Shown here in pieces: positions 47,974 to 57,739 of a stretch of DNA of 64,000 nucleotides. Every line of letters begins with the position of its first letter. The stretch's first letter is position 1. The notes below the pieces were generated by a model. The model was not told the DNA's origin. It saw nothing but the letters and a program-made list of their open reading frames with translations, and did no database searches. The translations under genes and the position numbers were made by a program. The stretch is from Phytohabitans aurantiacus (GTDB lineage Bacteria; Actinomycetota; Actinomycetes; Mycobacteriales; Micromonosporaceae), in the NCBI RefSeq assembly GCF_027923225.1, contig NZ_BSDI01000029.1, positions 65,494 through 129,493 on the forward strand, read 5' to 3'.

Positions 47974-50900
47974 ATGGGTCGGTCGGTTTCTCGACTGTCG
48001 ACCGCGGTGGCGGCCGCACTGTTGCTGGGCGTCATGGTCGTTCCCGCGGCTGGCGGGCGGATGGGGGAGGTTCGCAACGCGGATCTGGCTACGGCTCTGC
48101 CGGGTCGCTACATTGTGGACGTTCGTGACGGGGTCGACGTCACAGCGGCGGCGCGGGACCTGACCGGCCGGTACGGCGGCACTGTGGAGGCGCTGTTCAC
48201 CGCGGTGCTCGGCGGCTTCTCGCTGTCGGCGACGGCGACACAGGCCCGTCGTATCGCCGGCGATCCGCGGGTCGAGGTGGTAGAGGCGGACCAGGTGGTG
48301 AGGCTCGACAGCACGCAGGTCGACCCGCCGAACTGGGGCCTGGACCGGATCGACCAGATCCCACAGCAGCGCGACCAGCGTTACTACCACTCGGACAGCG
48401 CCGTGCACGCGTACGTCCTCGACAGCGGCATCCGGGTGGACCACGAGACGTTCGAGGGCCGGGCGAGGCACGAGTACAGCCCGGACGACCACGAGTACTG
48501 CACCGGTGCGAAGGGCCGGCACGGTACGAACGTGGCGGGCGTGATCGGTGGAAAGGAGTACGGGGTCGCCAAGAACGTGCGCCTGGTGTCTGTGCGGATT
48601 GGGACGTGCAACGCCAATGGCGACTTCGAACCCGGTGTCGTCGAGATCGTCCACGGTGTGGACTGGGTGACGAAGAACGCCCAACGCCCGGCGGTCGTCA
48701 ACATGAGCTTTGGCGGACCAACCAGCGGCCTGGTGCACAGGGCTGTGAACGACATGGTGAATAGTGGGCTCACGGTGGTGAGCAGTGCCGGAAACTTCGA
48801 GGGCAACGCGTGCACCCAAGAGCCGAACACGGTGCCCGGGGTGATCGTGGTGAGCGCGACCGACCAGAACGACAGGAGGATCTCAGACGCGGCATCGGGG
48901 CCGTGCGTCGACCTGTTCGCCCCGGGTTACGACATCACGACCGCCGGGATCGAGAGTCCGGCCCACGTCGACAACAACTCTGGCACCTCGTTCGCGGCGC
49001 CTCATGTGGCCGGCGCCGCGGCGCTGATCCTCGCCGAGCATCCCACGTTCACCTCCGCCCAGGTCGCCGAGGTGCTCATCGCGAACTCCAACAAGAACGC
49101 GGTGCGCAGTGCTGGCATGGAGGGCACGCCGAACCGGCTGTTGTACGTACCGCCGCCGGGCGCGCGCGACGCGGAGACGGTCGCGCACGACGACCTCAAC
49201 AGGCTGTGGAACGCGTACGGCGACCAGGGCGGGAACTGGACCGGCGGCGACGAGACGACGTCGGTGGCGCTGCCGGACGGGCGGGTGGCGTGGCTGTTCT
49301 CCGACACGTTCCTTGGCACGGTGAACCCCGACCACAGCCGGCCGCCCAACACTCCGATGATCCACAACAGCATGGTGGTGCAGTCCGGCAACACCCTCGG
49401 TCCCACCGTCACCGGCGGCAACGCCGCGGACCCCAAGTCGCTGGTCAGACCGGAGACGGACGACGACCCGAACGACGCCGGCTACTGGGTCAACGACGCG
49501 ACCGTCGAGGGTGACGAAGTGGCGGCCTTCTACACCCACTACCGCAAGACCGGGTCGGGCGTGCTGGACGTCGCACAGGTGGGCACGGCGATCGGCTTCT
49601 TCTCCACAAGGGACATGTCTTATAAGGGAGCGACGGATCTGAGCTTCGGCAAGACGCTGAAGTGGGGCGCCGCGCTGCTGCGGGAGGATGACTACACCTA
49701 CATCTACGGGGTGGAGGGTCGCGACGGGCAGAAGTTGCTGCACATCGCCCGGGTGCGCAACGGACTGTTGGAGACCGAGGCGGCATGGGAGTTCTGGACG
49801 GGCGGTCCGGGTGACTGGTCGACAGAAGAGGCCAAGTCCACGCCCGTCATGAGTGGCGTGGGTGACGGGTTTGGGCTGGAGAAGCTCGACGACGGCCGGT
49901 ATGTGCTGCTGACCCAGGACACCAACCTGGCGTTCAACCCGGACATCGTCGCGTACACCGCGGGCGCGCCGACCGGGCCGTTCACCGGGCGCACCCACGT
50001 CTACAAGGCGCCGGAGAGCCGCGGCGACACGATCGTCTACGACGCCCGGATCCACACCGCGTTCTCCTCCGGCAACCAGCTCGTCGTCTCCTACAACGTC
50101 AACAGCCTCAAGAGCGCCGACGTGCTCGCCGACGTCCGGCTGTACCGGCCGCGTTTCGTCAGCGTCACGTTGCCTGCCGCCGTCGACCCGGCCGGCGTTC
50201 CCGACGCGCCGACGGCGCTCACCGCGGCCCCAGGCGACCAGGGCATCGCGCTGAGCTGGCAGCCGCCGCCGGGTGACATCGAGCATTTCTGGGTGTACCA
50301 GCGGGACGAGACCGCGAAGCAGACCCAGTTCGCCCGGCTGCCGCTGCCGGTCCGGGACGTCTCTGTCGACCTGCGCTACCTGACCAACGGGCACACGTAC
50401 GAGTTCCGTGTCTCAGCGGTCAACGAGGTGGGCGAGGGGCCGAAGTCGCTGCCGGACTCGGCGTTGCCGGCGATCGGCCCGCCGACACACGCGCCGACCA
50501 ACCTCACCGCGAACGCCGAGCCGGACGGCACCATCAAGCTGCGCTGGGATCCGGTGCCCGAGGAGGGTGTGTACTACTTCGTCGAGCAGCGCGAAGCCTC
50601 GGAGGAAGACGACGACGCGAAGTTCAATCGCTGGCCGCTGCCGATCGTCAACGGGACCGAGGCTCGGGCCGAGTACCTTTCCCATTCGAGGGTGTACGAG
50701 TTCCGGGTGCTGGCCACCAACTCCGGCGGCGACGGCCCGTACTCCAATGTGGCCTCGACCGCATCGTGGACCGCCCTGCCCGGCGCGCCGAAGAACCTCC
50801 GGGCGGTCGCCGGCGACGCTCAGGTGACGCTGAGCTGGAGCGCACCCGGCCCGAACGTCTGGTACTTCCCGTACATCAAGGACGTCGGCGCGGGGGAGAC

Positions 50901-52875
50901 CGAGTTCAGCAAGCTACCGGTCCCGCTGATGGGCGAGACCACGTTCACTTACAAGTATTTGACCAACAAGAACGCCTACGAGTTCAAGGTGGGTGCGACC
51001 AACCCCGGCGGCGAGGGACCGACGTCCACAGTGGTGACGGCGACGCCGCAGCCGACCACGCCACCGGCGCCGAGTGGCCTGACGGCCACCCCGCGCGGAA
51101 ACGGCACCATCGATCTGTCGTGGACTTCACCGCGCGAGGGCAGCTGGTTCACCGTGTACCAGCGGGGCGCCAACGACCGTGACTTCGTTCCGTGGCCGTA
51201 CCCGGTCTCGAAGGGCACCACCGCCACGGCGCAGTGGCTGACCCACGGCATCCGCTACGAGTTCAAGGTGGTATCCACCTACTACGACCTGGAGTCCGCC
51301 CCGACAAATGTGGCCAGTGCCGTCGCGCACTACGACCGGCCCGCGGCACCGACCAACCTGCGCGCGGTGCCGACGCCGGACGGCTTCGCGCAGCTGTCCT
51401 GGAACCCGTCGCCGGGCGAGCCCTGGTACTGGGTCTACCAGCGCGACGCGACGACCAACGGCGACTGGGAGAAGTGGGGATCGCCCACCGACAAGCTCAG
51501 CGTGCTCACCGGTGCGCTCGTCAACGGCCGCACCTACCAGTTCAAGGTGAGCGCCACCAACCAGGGCGGCGAAGGCCCGGCCACCGAGCCGGTGAGCATG
51601 GTCGCCAGAGGTGGCACACCACCGGCACCCGGTGGTCTGCGGGTAGCACCTGGCGACGGCAAGGCCACCCTGTCCTGGAACAGCCTCGGCGCGGGCATGT
51701 ACTACTTCGTGCACCGCCGCAAGGTGATCCCGAGCGGTGACTGGGAGAAGTTCCCGTACCCAACGGACCAGACCTCCCTTGTGGACACCATGCTCAACAA
51801 CGGTGACACCTACGAGTACCGGGTCTCCGCCTCCAACGCGCACGGCGAGGGCCCCTGGTCCGACGGGGTGCGGGTGCGGCCGCTGCCACCGCTGCCGCCC
51901 AAGGTGACCGGCCTGACCGCACAGGCCGGAGACGGCAAGGTGACCCTGTCGTGGAACGCGCTGGCGCCCGGTGTCTGGTACATCGTCGAGCATCGCAACG
52001 CTACCGCGAACGGGAAGTTCACGCCCACGCCGACGCTGAGCGGGAACACCACGTGGACGCACATCCTCCTCAACAACGGCGACACCTACGAGTACAAGGT
52101 GCGGGCGACGAACGTCGCCGGCGACGGTCCGAACTCCGACGTGGCCAGCGCACGACCACTGCCGCCGATCCCGCGGGCACCGACGAACCTGCGCGTCGAC
52201 GCCGTGGGCCCCAACAGCGTCACGCTGTCCTGGAACGCTCCCGGGCCGGGCGTCTGGTACTGGGTCTACATGCGCGACGCCGCGAATCCGCAGGAGTCGT
52301 TCCGGCCGCTGACGTACCCCGTACCCGGCCAGACCTCACTGAAGGTCGACGGCCTGATGATCGGCAAAACGTACCAGTTCATGGTGACGGCCACGAACAT
52401 CGCCGGTGAGGGCGCACCGTCCAACGTGGTCAGTGGCCGGCCACTGCCGCCGAACCAGACCGCGTGCGGCCGCACATACAGCAACTGGATCAAAACCAAG
52501 ATCGACATTTTCGACCCAGAGGCGATCCAGCTGTACGACGTCGGCGTGGACGGGTGCATCCGCCGCGATGGCGCCACCGTGTATCTGAACTACTTCTGGG
52601 ACACCAACGGGTACGCGGTGCTGGACGCGAGCTTCAAGTACGACCTGTGGGACTGCACGACCGGCAGGTTGATATGGCATCACTCGATCCCATATGAAAG
52701 GGGCACGCCGAACACCTCGGGCGCGCACGCCTCGTCGCACTCGATCGACCCGACGCACTTCTACCGGGTAAGGGCCCACGGTGGCGGCCACATCAACACC
52801 TTCCCCTACAGCACCTTCGGGATGTACCCGCCGCCCCGCATCGCCCCGACCGTCGCGTGGAGCGACTGTGTCTAG
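47974..52875 (+). CDS. Secreted subtilisin-like protease with beta-propeller and eight FnIII repeats
   Basis: A protein of 1,633 residues. It has a signal peptide (about 1-27), an inhibitor I9-type propeptide (about 44-110, PGRYIVDVRDGVDV) and an S8 catalytic domain (about 120-390) with Asp150 (YVLDSGI), His183 (GRHGTNVAG), oxyanion Asn274 and Ser339 (NNSGTSFAAPH). A DUF4185/5005-like propeller region follows (about 405-725; LPDGRVAWLFSDTFLG). Eight fibronectin type III repeats (about 735-1490) each show APTNL or similar, a W-x-V-Y-x-R motif and Y-E-F-K-V-x-A-T-N. The cysteine-containing C-terminal domain is unknown. A stop directly upstream makes ATG 47974 the first start. The end overlaps the GH172 start by 8 bp, so the two enzymes are made together and probably attack the same extracellular material. 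Confidence 0.87.
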   Translation: MGRSVSRLSTAVAAALLLGVMVVPAAGGRMGEVRNADLATALPGRYIVDVRDGVDVTAAARDLTGRYGGTVEALFTAVLGGFSLSATATQARRIAGDPRVEVVEADQVVRLDSTQVDPPNWGLDRIDQIPQQRDQRYYHSDSAVHAYVLDSGIRVDHETFEGRARHEYSPDDHEYCTGAKGRHGTNVAGVIGGKEYGVAKNVRLVSVRIGTCNANGDFEPGVVEIVHGVDWVTKNAQRPAVVNMSFGGPTSGLVHRAVNDMVNSGLTVVSSAGNFEGNACTQEPNTVPGVIVVSATDQNDRRISDAASGPCVDLFAPGYDITTAGIESPAHVDNNSGTSFAAPHVAGAAALILAEHPTFTSAQVAEVLIANSNKNAVRSAGMEGTPNRLLYVPPPGARDAETVAHDDLNRLWNAYGDQGGNWTGGDETTSVALPDGRVAWLFSDTFLGTVNPDHSRPPNTPMIHNSMVVQSGNTLGPTVTGGNAADPKSLVRPETDDDPNDAGYWVNDATVEGDEVAAFYTHYRKTGSGVLDVAQVGTAIGFFSTRDMSYKGATDLSFGKTLKWGAALLREDDYTYIYGVEGRDGQKLLHIARVRNGLLETEAAWEFWTGGPGDWSTEEAKSTPVMSGVGDGFGLEKLDDGRYVLLTQDTNLAFNPDIVAYTAGAPTGPFTGRTHVYKAPESRGDTIVYDARIHTAFSSGNQLVVSYNVNSLKSADVLADVRLYRPRFVSVTLPAAVDPAGVPDAPTALTAAPGDQGIALSWQPPPGDIEHFWVYQRDETAKQTQFARLPLPVRDVSVDLRYLTNGHTYEFRVSAVNEVGEGPKSLPDSALPAIGPPTHAPTNLTANAEPDGTIKLRWDPVPEEGVYYFVEQREASEEDDDAKFNRWPLPIVNGTEARAEYLSHSRVYEFRVLATNSGGDGPYSNVASTASWTALPGAPKNLRAVAGDAQVTLSWSAPGPNVWYFPYIKDVGAGETEFSKLPVPLMGETTFTYKYLTNKNAYEFKVGATNPGGEGPTSTVVTATPQPTTPPAPSGLTATPRGNGTIDLSWTSPREGSWFTVYQRGANDRDFVPWPYPVSKGTTATAQWLTHGIRYEFKVVSTYYDLESAPTNVASAVAHYDRPAAPTNLRAVPTPDGFAQLSWNPSPGEPWYWVYQRDATTNGDWEKWGSPTDKLSVLTGALVNGRTYQFKVSATNQGGEGPATEPVSMVARGGTPPAPGGLRVAPGDGKATLSWNSLGAGMYYFVHRRKVIPSGDWEKFPYPTDQTSLVDTMLNNGDTYEYRVSASNAHGEGPWSDGVRVRPLPPLPPKVTGLTAQAGDGKVTLSWNALAPGVWYIVEHRNATANGKFTPTPTLSGNTTWTHILLNNGDTYEYKVRATNVAGDGPNSDVASARPLPPIPRAPTNLRVDAVGPNSVTLSWNAPGPGVWYWVYMRDAANPQESFRPLTYPVPGQTSLKVDGLMIGKTYQFMVTATNIAGEGAPSNVVSGRPLPPNQTACGRTYSNWIKTKIDIFDPEAIQLYDVGVDGCIRRDGATVYLNYFWDTNGYAVLDASFKYDLWDCTTGRLIWHHSIPYERGTPNTSGAHASSHSIDPTHFYRVRAHGGGHINTFPYSTFGMYPPPRIAPTVAWSDCV

Positions 52876-55816
52876 GCTCCTGACCCTCGCGGTCCTGGCG
52901 GCGGTCGGGCTCGTCCCAGCCGCCGCCCCCGCCGAGGCCATTGTCGCCGCGCCCGCCGCCACCACTGTCTCCGCACCGACCCGCGTGGTGGGCTGGGACA
53001 CCTACCGCCGCCTCGACCTGCTGCCCTACCTACCCACCGACGGCGAGACCCGCCAGTTCTCCAGCTTCGACAGGTCCGGCGGCAACACCAGCGACGGCGG
53101 CGACAACCGGTACAGCTGCCTGCGCACCACGGCGGACGGTTGCGTGCTCGCCGAGGCCGCCGGGGCCGGCGAGATCGCCTCGATCTGGTTCACGCGTTTC
53201 GACGGCGACCTCAGCGGACTCGGCCGGCTCAAGATCGTGCTCGATGGTCAAACCGTGCTCGACGCCGCGGTGTCCGATGTGGTCGATGGCGACCTCGGCG
53301 CACCGTTCGAGCACCCGCTGGTCGCCAACGCTGAACAGAGCTCCGGTGGCGTGTACATCAAAGTGCCGATGCCCTACCGGTCGTCGATGCGGGTGACCGT
53401 GCAGAACAACCCCGGCTTCTACCACCTGTCGTACCGGCGCTTCCCCGACCCGGCCGGCGTCACCACCTTCAACCCGGCGGACCGGGCCGACGACGTGCTG
53501 GCCAAGCTCAAGGCCGCGGGTTCCGCCGACCCGAAGCCGGCTCAGCCGGGTACGGTGACGCTCACGCGTACCCTCACACTCCCGGCCGGCCGGCAGGCCA
53601 CGCCCGTGACGCTGACCGGGTCGGGCGCGATCACCACGCTGCGCCTGCGGCTGCCGCAGGTGTCCGGGCATGACCCCGCCGACGACAAGATCCTGGCCGG
53701 CACCCGCCTGCGGATCGCCTTCGACGGCCACACCACAGTGGACGCCCCGGTCGGGGAGTTCTTCGGATCCGGGCTCGGCGAGTACCGCGTAGACTCGCTG
53801 CTTTTCGCCGTCGACCCGGCTGCCAGCGGCTGGTACACCACATGGTGGCCCATGCCGTACGCGACCAGCGCCACCGTGACCTTGGTCAATGCGAGCGGCC
53901 AGGCGGCCGTGAACGCCGACCTGTCGGTGACCTACGCCTCCGATCCACAGTGGAGCTCCGCGCTCGCCCTGGGTGGTGACGCCGGCTACTTCACCGCGCT
54001 GTCCCGCCGCGGCGACGTCGAGTACGGCGCGGACTGGATCTTCGCCGAGCTCGGTGGCCGCGGCAAGGTGGTCGGCGTCTCGCACACGATGAGCAGCACC
54101 GACGGTGGTCCGTTCGGTCGTACCTACCTGGAAGGCGATGAGCGGATCCACGTCGACGGCAGCAGGAGTCCACAGTGGCACGGCACCGGCACCGAGGACT
54201 TCTACAGTGGCGGCTGGTACTTCGTCAACGGCCTGTTCAGCGCACCCCTGACCGGGCACAGCGCCTACGAGCGCCGGGACGAGAACAACTGCGTGTACGC
54301 GTGCGATGCCGCCTACCGCATCATGCTCAGCGACGCCGTGCCGTTCCAGAGCCGGCTGCGGTTCGGCATAGAGCACGGCGGCACCAACGTCAACCTGGCC
54401 AGCTACGGGTCGACCACCTTCCTGTACACGCAGGCCAGCCGCGGTGGGCGCCTGACCGACACGCTCGACACCGGTGATCCTGCTGCCCGCACCGCGCACG
54501 CCTACACCGAGGCGGGCAGTGCGAGCCAGGCTGACCTGGCCGCCGTGTTCGAGGGCGACCACGACCACGTCACCGTCACCGACCAGGTACGTGCCACAGC
54601 CGGAGCGGTGAGCTTCCAGATGGCGATCGATCCGGCCAACCGCGGCGTACTGCTGCGACGCCTCTCCGACCAGCTCCAGGGCTACCAGGCGGCCCAGGTA
54701 CTGGTCGACGGCGTCCCGGCCGGACTGTGGTCGCAGCCGCTGGGCAATCCGCACCAACGCTGGCTGGAGGACGGGTTCGCATTGCCGGCCAGCCTCACAG
54801 CCGGCCGTGCCGCCATCACCATACGACTCGAACCGCTGCCCGGCGCACCGGCGTGGACCGCCGCCCGGTACACGACGACCAGCCTGGTGTCCCCGGTCCG
54901 GACCCGCTCATTGGGCGGCACCGATGTGGACGGTGACGGGCGCGACGACATCCTGTCCTTCCACGGCGCCACCGTTCAGGTGGCGCTGTCGACCGGCGGC
55001 GCGTTCGCACCGGCCACGGCGTGGCACAGTGACTTCGGATCACCGACCGGACGCTGGCTGACCGGCGACGTCGACGGCGACGGCCGCGACGACATCCTTT
55101 CGATCGGCCAGCCCGGCATCGACGTGGCCCTGTCGACCGGCACCGCGTTCGCCGCCCGGACGCGCTGGCACGACGACCTCGCGCGGACCGGCGGCTGGCT
55201 GCTGACCGGCGACGTCGACGGCGACGGCCGCGACGACATCGTCACCGCCGACCAGGCAGCGGCCGTGGACGTGGCCCTGTCCACCGGCACCGCCTTCGCC
55301 GCGCCGAAGCGGTGGCACGACTTCTTCGCCCCTTCCGGCGAGACCCCGGCGCTTGCCGACGTCGACGGCGACGGTCGCGACGACCTCATCACCTTCACCC
55401 ACCAGTCGCCGTGGGCGACCGTCTACGTAGCACTGTCCACAGGGGCGGGATTCGCGCCGGCCCGGCGCTGGCACGACTTCTTCGCTCCGGCCGGCGAAAC
55501 ACCACGCACCGGCGACGTGGACGGCGACGGCCTCGCCGACATCGTCACCTTCACACAGGGCGTCGAAGCGGACGTGTACGTGGCACTGTCGACCGGTACG
55601 TCGTTCGGGCCGGGGCAGCGCTGGCACGACTACTTCGGCCCGGCCGGCGAGTACCCGCGCACCGGCGACGTGGACGGCAACGGCCTGGCCGACCTGGTGA
55701 CGTTCACCCGTACGCCGGCGGCAGACGTCTTCGTGGCCACCAGCGACAGTTGGACGTTCAGCCCGAGCCGGCTCTGGCACGACACCTTCGGCTTCCCCGC
55801 CGACGCAGTCCGCTGA
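52868..55816 (+). CDS. Secreted DUF2961/GH172-type glycosidase with FG-GAP repeats
   Basis: A protein of 982 residues from GTG 52868, inside the end of the subtilisin gene. It has a signal peptide (VSRLLTLAVLAAVGLVPAAA, about 1-23). The catalytic region (about 35-480) has DGETRQFSSFDRSGGN, EIASIWFTRFDGD and WHGTGTEDFYSGGWYF, features of the DUF2961/GH172 family, whose members act on fructofuranosides and on D-arabinan. A beta-sandwich follows (about 520-680). Six FG-GAP/VCBS repeats (about 685-970) each carry the calcium loop D-V-D-G-D/N-G, with a DNA period near 150 bp. The substrate here, possibly arabinan or a fructan, is inferred from the family. No cell-wall anchor is seen. Confidence 0.82.
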   Translation: MSRLLTLAVLAAVGLVPAAAPAEAIVAAPAATTVSAPTRVVGWDTYRRLDLLPYLPTDGETRQFSSFDRSGGNTSDGGDNRYSCLRTTADGCVLAEAAGAGEIASIWFTRFDGDLSGLGRLKIVLDGQTVLDAAVSDVVDGDLGAPFEHPLVANAEQSSGGVYIKVPMPYRSSMRVTVQNNPGFYHLSYRRFPDPAGVTTFNPADRADDVLAKLKAAGSADPKPAQPGTVTLTRTLTLPAGRQATPVTLTGSGAITTLRLRLPQVSGHDPADDKILAGTRLRIAFDGHTTVDAPVGEFFGSGLGEYRVDSLLFAVDPAASGWYTTWWPMPYATSATVTLVNASGQAAVNADLSVTYASDPQWSSALALGGDAGYFTALSRRGDVEYGADWIFAELGGRGKVVGVSHTMSSTDGGPFGRTYLEGDERIHVDGSRSPQWHGTGTEDFYSGGWYFVNGLFSAPLTGHSAYERRDENNCVYACDAAYRIMLSDAVPFQSRLRFGIEHGGTNVNLASYGSTTFLYTQASRGGRLTDTLDTGDPAARTAHAYTEAGSASQADLAAVFEGDHDHVTVTDQVRATAGAVSFQMAIDPANRGVLLRRLSDQLQGYQAAQVLVDGVPAGLWSQPLGNPHQRWLEDGFALPASLTAGRAAITIRLEPLPGAPAWTAARYTTTSLVSPVRTRSLGGTDVDGDGRDDILSFHGATVQVALSTGGAFAPATAWHSDFGSPTGRWLTGDVDGDGRDDILSIGQPGIDVALSTGTAFAARTRWHDDLARTGGWLLTGDVDGDGRDDIVTADQAAAVDVALSTGTAFAAPKRWHDFFAPSGETPALADVDGDGRDDLITFTHQSPWATVYVALSTGAGFAPARRWHDFFAPAGETPRTGDVDGDGLADIVTFTQGVEADVYVALSTGTSFGPGQRWHDYFGPAGEYPRTGDVDGNGLADLVTFTRTPAADVFVATSDSWTFSPSRLWHDTFGFPADAVR

Positions 55817-55823
55817 GCGAGTA

Positions 55824-55839
55824 TGTCGGACACCCGACA
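55824..55839. terminator. Short stem-loop between convergent genes
   Basis: TGTCGG and CCGACA form a 6-bp stem with an ACAC loop, 8 bp past the GH172 stop. The stem is short and no T tract follows, so terminator function is uncertain. Confidence 0.3.
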
Positions 55840-55899
55840 GCCGTTCCGCGCCGCGACCGGCGTTCGAGCGACGCTCACCGCTCTGCTCTCCCGCGACGG

Positions 55900-56661
55900 T
55901 CAGGCCGTGGCGCCGCCGTCCAGGACGAGGTCGGTGCCGACGGTGAAGGCGGCCTCCGGGGACGCCAGGTACAGCACGGCGGCGGCCACTTCGGACAGTG
56001 CGCCCACGCGACCGACGGGGAGTTGGGTACGCAGGCGGGTGTCGCGGTCGGACTTGGTCTCGCCGGGCTGGTACGACATCGGAGTGTCGGTCGGGCCGGG
56101 GCTGACCGAGTTGATACGGATGCCCTCTCCGATGTGGTCGCGGGCGGCGGTGCGGGTCAGCACCGAGACCGCGGCCTTCGTAGCGGCGTACCCACCCAGC
56201 ATCGGCACGCGCAGGTGTGAGCCGAGGTTCGAGGAGACGTTGACGATGACGCCACCGCCGTCGCGGCGCATCTGGGCGATCTCGTGTTTCATCGACAGCA
56301 GGATGCCGGTGAGGTTGACCGAGACGATGGTCGACCACTGTTCCTCGTCGATGTCGGCGACCGGGCCGAATGCGGTCAGAACGCCGGCGCTGTTGACCGC
56401 CACGTCCAGCCGCCCGTATGCCTCGACCGTTCGCCGCACGAGCGCGGCCACGTCGGCCGAGCGGGTGACGTCGGTTGGCACCGCGGTCGCCCGGCCGCCG
56501 TCGGCCTCGATCTGCTTGACGGCCTGCGCGAGCGGCTCGGTGGAGCGGCCGGCGACGACGACCGCCGCGCCCTCCCGGGCGAAGGCCAGCGCGACGCTCC
56601 GGCCGATGCCGCTGCCGCCGCCGGTCACGAGCACAGTCTTGTCGTTGAAGCGTGCTGACAT
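55900..56661 (-). CDS. Short-chain dehydrogenase/reductase
   Basis: A protein of 253 residues. ATG 56661 has GGAGGG 6 nt upstream, clearly better than the longer frame. The cofactor motif TGGGSGIG is at 13-20, Asn90 is in VNSAG, the catalytic Ser is in NVSS (about 143-144), and Tyr158 and Lys162 are in GGYAATK. It is a classical SDR, most like 3-oxoacyl-reductase or glucose-dehydrogenase-type members; Arg39 after the second strand suggests NADP(H) preference. It is the last gene of the minus-strand operon, 25 bp after the methyltransferase, and probably reduces or oxidises an intermediate of the cluster product. Confidence 0.85.
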   Translation of the reverse strand: MSARFNDKTVLVTGGGSGIGRSVALAFAREGAAVVVAGRSTEPLAQAVKQIEADGGRATAVPTDVTRSADVAALVRRTVEAYGRLDVAVNSAGVLTAFGPVADIDEEQWSTIVSVNLTGILLSMKHEIAQMRRDGGGVIVNVSSNLGSHLRVPMLGGYAATKAAVSVLTRTAARDHIGEGIRINSVSPGPTDTPMSYQPGETKSDRDTRLRTQLPVGRVGALSEVAAAVLYLASPEAAFTVGTDLVLDGGATA

Positions 56662-56686
56662 CGATGTCCCTCCACAGTAGAACGGG

Positions 56687-57739
56687 TTAGCTCGCCCGCG
56701 CCTCGATGACCCTGAAGTCGGTGGCGGGGATGGTCTCCGAGATCGCGCTGAGCGTGAAGCCGGCGGCACCGAGGATGCGGCGGAAGTCCGCCTCGGTGCG
56801 TTCGAACCCGCCGGAAGTCAGCGCGAGCATGTTCAGGTCGCTCATGACGGTCTCGACACAGGTGGCGGACTCCATCCGGGCCGGCAGCACCGGTTCCAGC
56901 ACGAGTAGTACGCCGTCCGGGCGGATGGCCGCGCGGCAGTTGCGCAGGATCGCCACGCACCGTTCGTCGTCCCAGTTGTGGATGACGCTCTTGATCAGCA
57001 GCGCCTGCCCGCCGGCCGGTACGCCCTCGAAGAAGTCGCCGGCGACGACCTCGCACCGGTCGGAGAGGCCGGCCAGCGCGGTGGCCGCCCGAGCCTGCTC
57101 GGCGACCGCGGGCGTCTCCAGGATGACGCCCCGCATCGACGGGTGGGCGTCGAGGATCGCGTGCAGCAGCGTGCCGTCACCACCACCGATGTCCATAATG
57201 GAGTCATACCGGCCGAAGTCATAGCCGGAGACGAACCGGGGCGCCTCGAAGTGCGCGTTCTCCGCCATGGCCGCGTTGAAGGTGGCCAGCAGCTCCGGCG
57301 CGTCCGTCAGGTACTGGAAGAACGGCACGCCGTACACGTGCTCGAACGCCGCCCCACCGGTGCGGATGCTGTGCTCCAGGTCGCTCCACGATCGCCAGAA
57401 CTCGGTCGAGCAGAACAGCTGGGTCAGCGCCGTGAACCGGTGCTCGGCGTGCTCGGTGAGCGGGACCGCCATGTCGCCGAGGCCGAACCGTCCCGGCTCC
57501 GGCTCGGTGAGCACGCCGAAGCTGGCCAGCGCGCGCAGCAGCCGGTGCAGCGAGGGCTGGTGCGCGCCGGTCCGCGCGGCCAGCTCCGCGCTGTCGCGAG
57601 GGCCGGCGCCGAGCAGGTCGGGGATGCCCAGCCGCACGGCGGTGTGCACCATCTGCGCGGCCATGTAGCCGTACACGAGGCGGACCAGCCGGGACCGCGT
57701 GTCCGGGTGGATCGGGATGCGGTGCGGTGTCGTCGTCAT
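56687..57739 (-). CDS. SAM-dependent O-methyltransferase
   Basis: A protein of 350 residues. The N-terminal winged-helix dimerisation domain (about 15-100; LVYGYMAAQMVHTAVRLGIP) and C-terminal Rossmann domain have the SAM motif DIGGGDGT at 183-190 and the catalytic base His254 in VIHNWDD. This is the plant-type/hydroxyneurosporene O-methyltransferase family (Methyltransf_2), common in aromatic antibiotic clusters. ATG 57739 overlaps the HAD stop codon (ATGA), so translation is coupled. It probably methylates a phenolic oxygen of the aromatic product. Confidence 0.88.
   Translation of the reverse strand: MTTTPHRIPIHPDTRSRLVRLVYGYMAAQMVHTAVRLGIPDLLGAGPRDSAELAARTGAHQPSLHRLLRALASFGVLTEPEPGRFGLGDMAVPLTEHAEHRFTALTQLFCSTEFWRSWSDLEHSIRTGGAAFEHVYGVPFFQYLTDAPELLATFNAAMAENAHFEAPRFVSGYDFGRYDSIMDIGGGDGTLLHAILDAHPSMRGVILETPAVAEQARAATALAGLSDRCEVVAGDFFEGVPAGGQALLIKSVIHNWDDERCVAILRNCRAAIRPDGVLLVLEPVLPARMESATCVETVMSDLNMLALTSGGFERTEADFRRILGAAGFTLSAISETIPATDFRVIEARAS

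Noticed and set aside
48883..50394. 503-codon minus-strand frame within the subtilisin gene
   Set aside because: It is antisense to a well-supported coding sequence and compositionally biased.
53030..54757. 575-codon minus-strand frame within the GH172 gene
   Set aside because: It is antisense to the glycosidase domain; no recognisable motif.
54910..55700. Regular DNA repeats of about 150 bp, considered as a CRISPR or satellite
   Set aside because: They are the in-frame FG-GAP calcium-loop repeats of the GH172 protein; no spacer structure exists. No CRISPR array was seen anywhere in the window.
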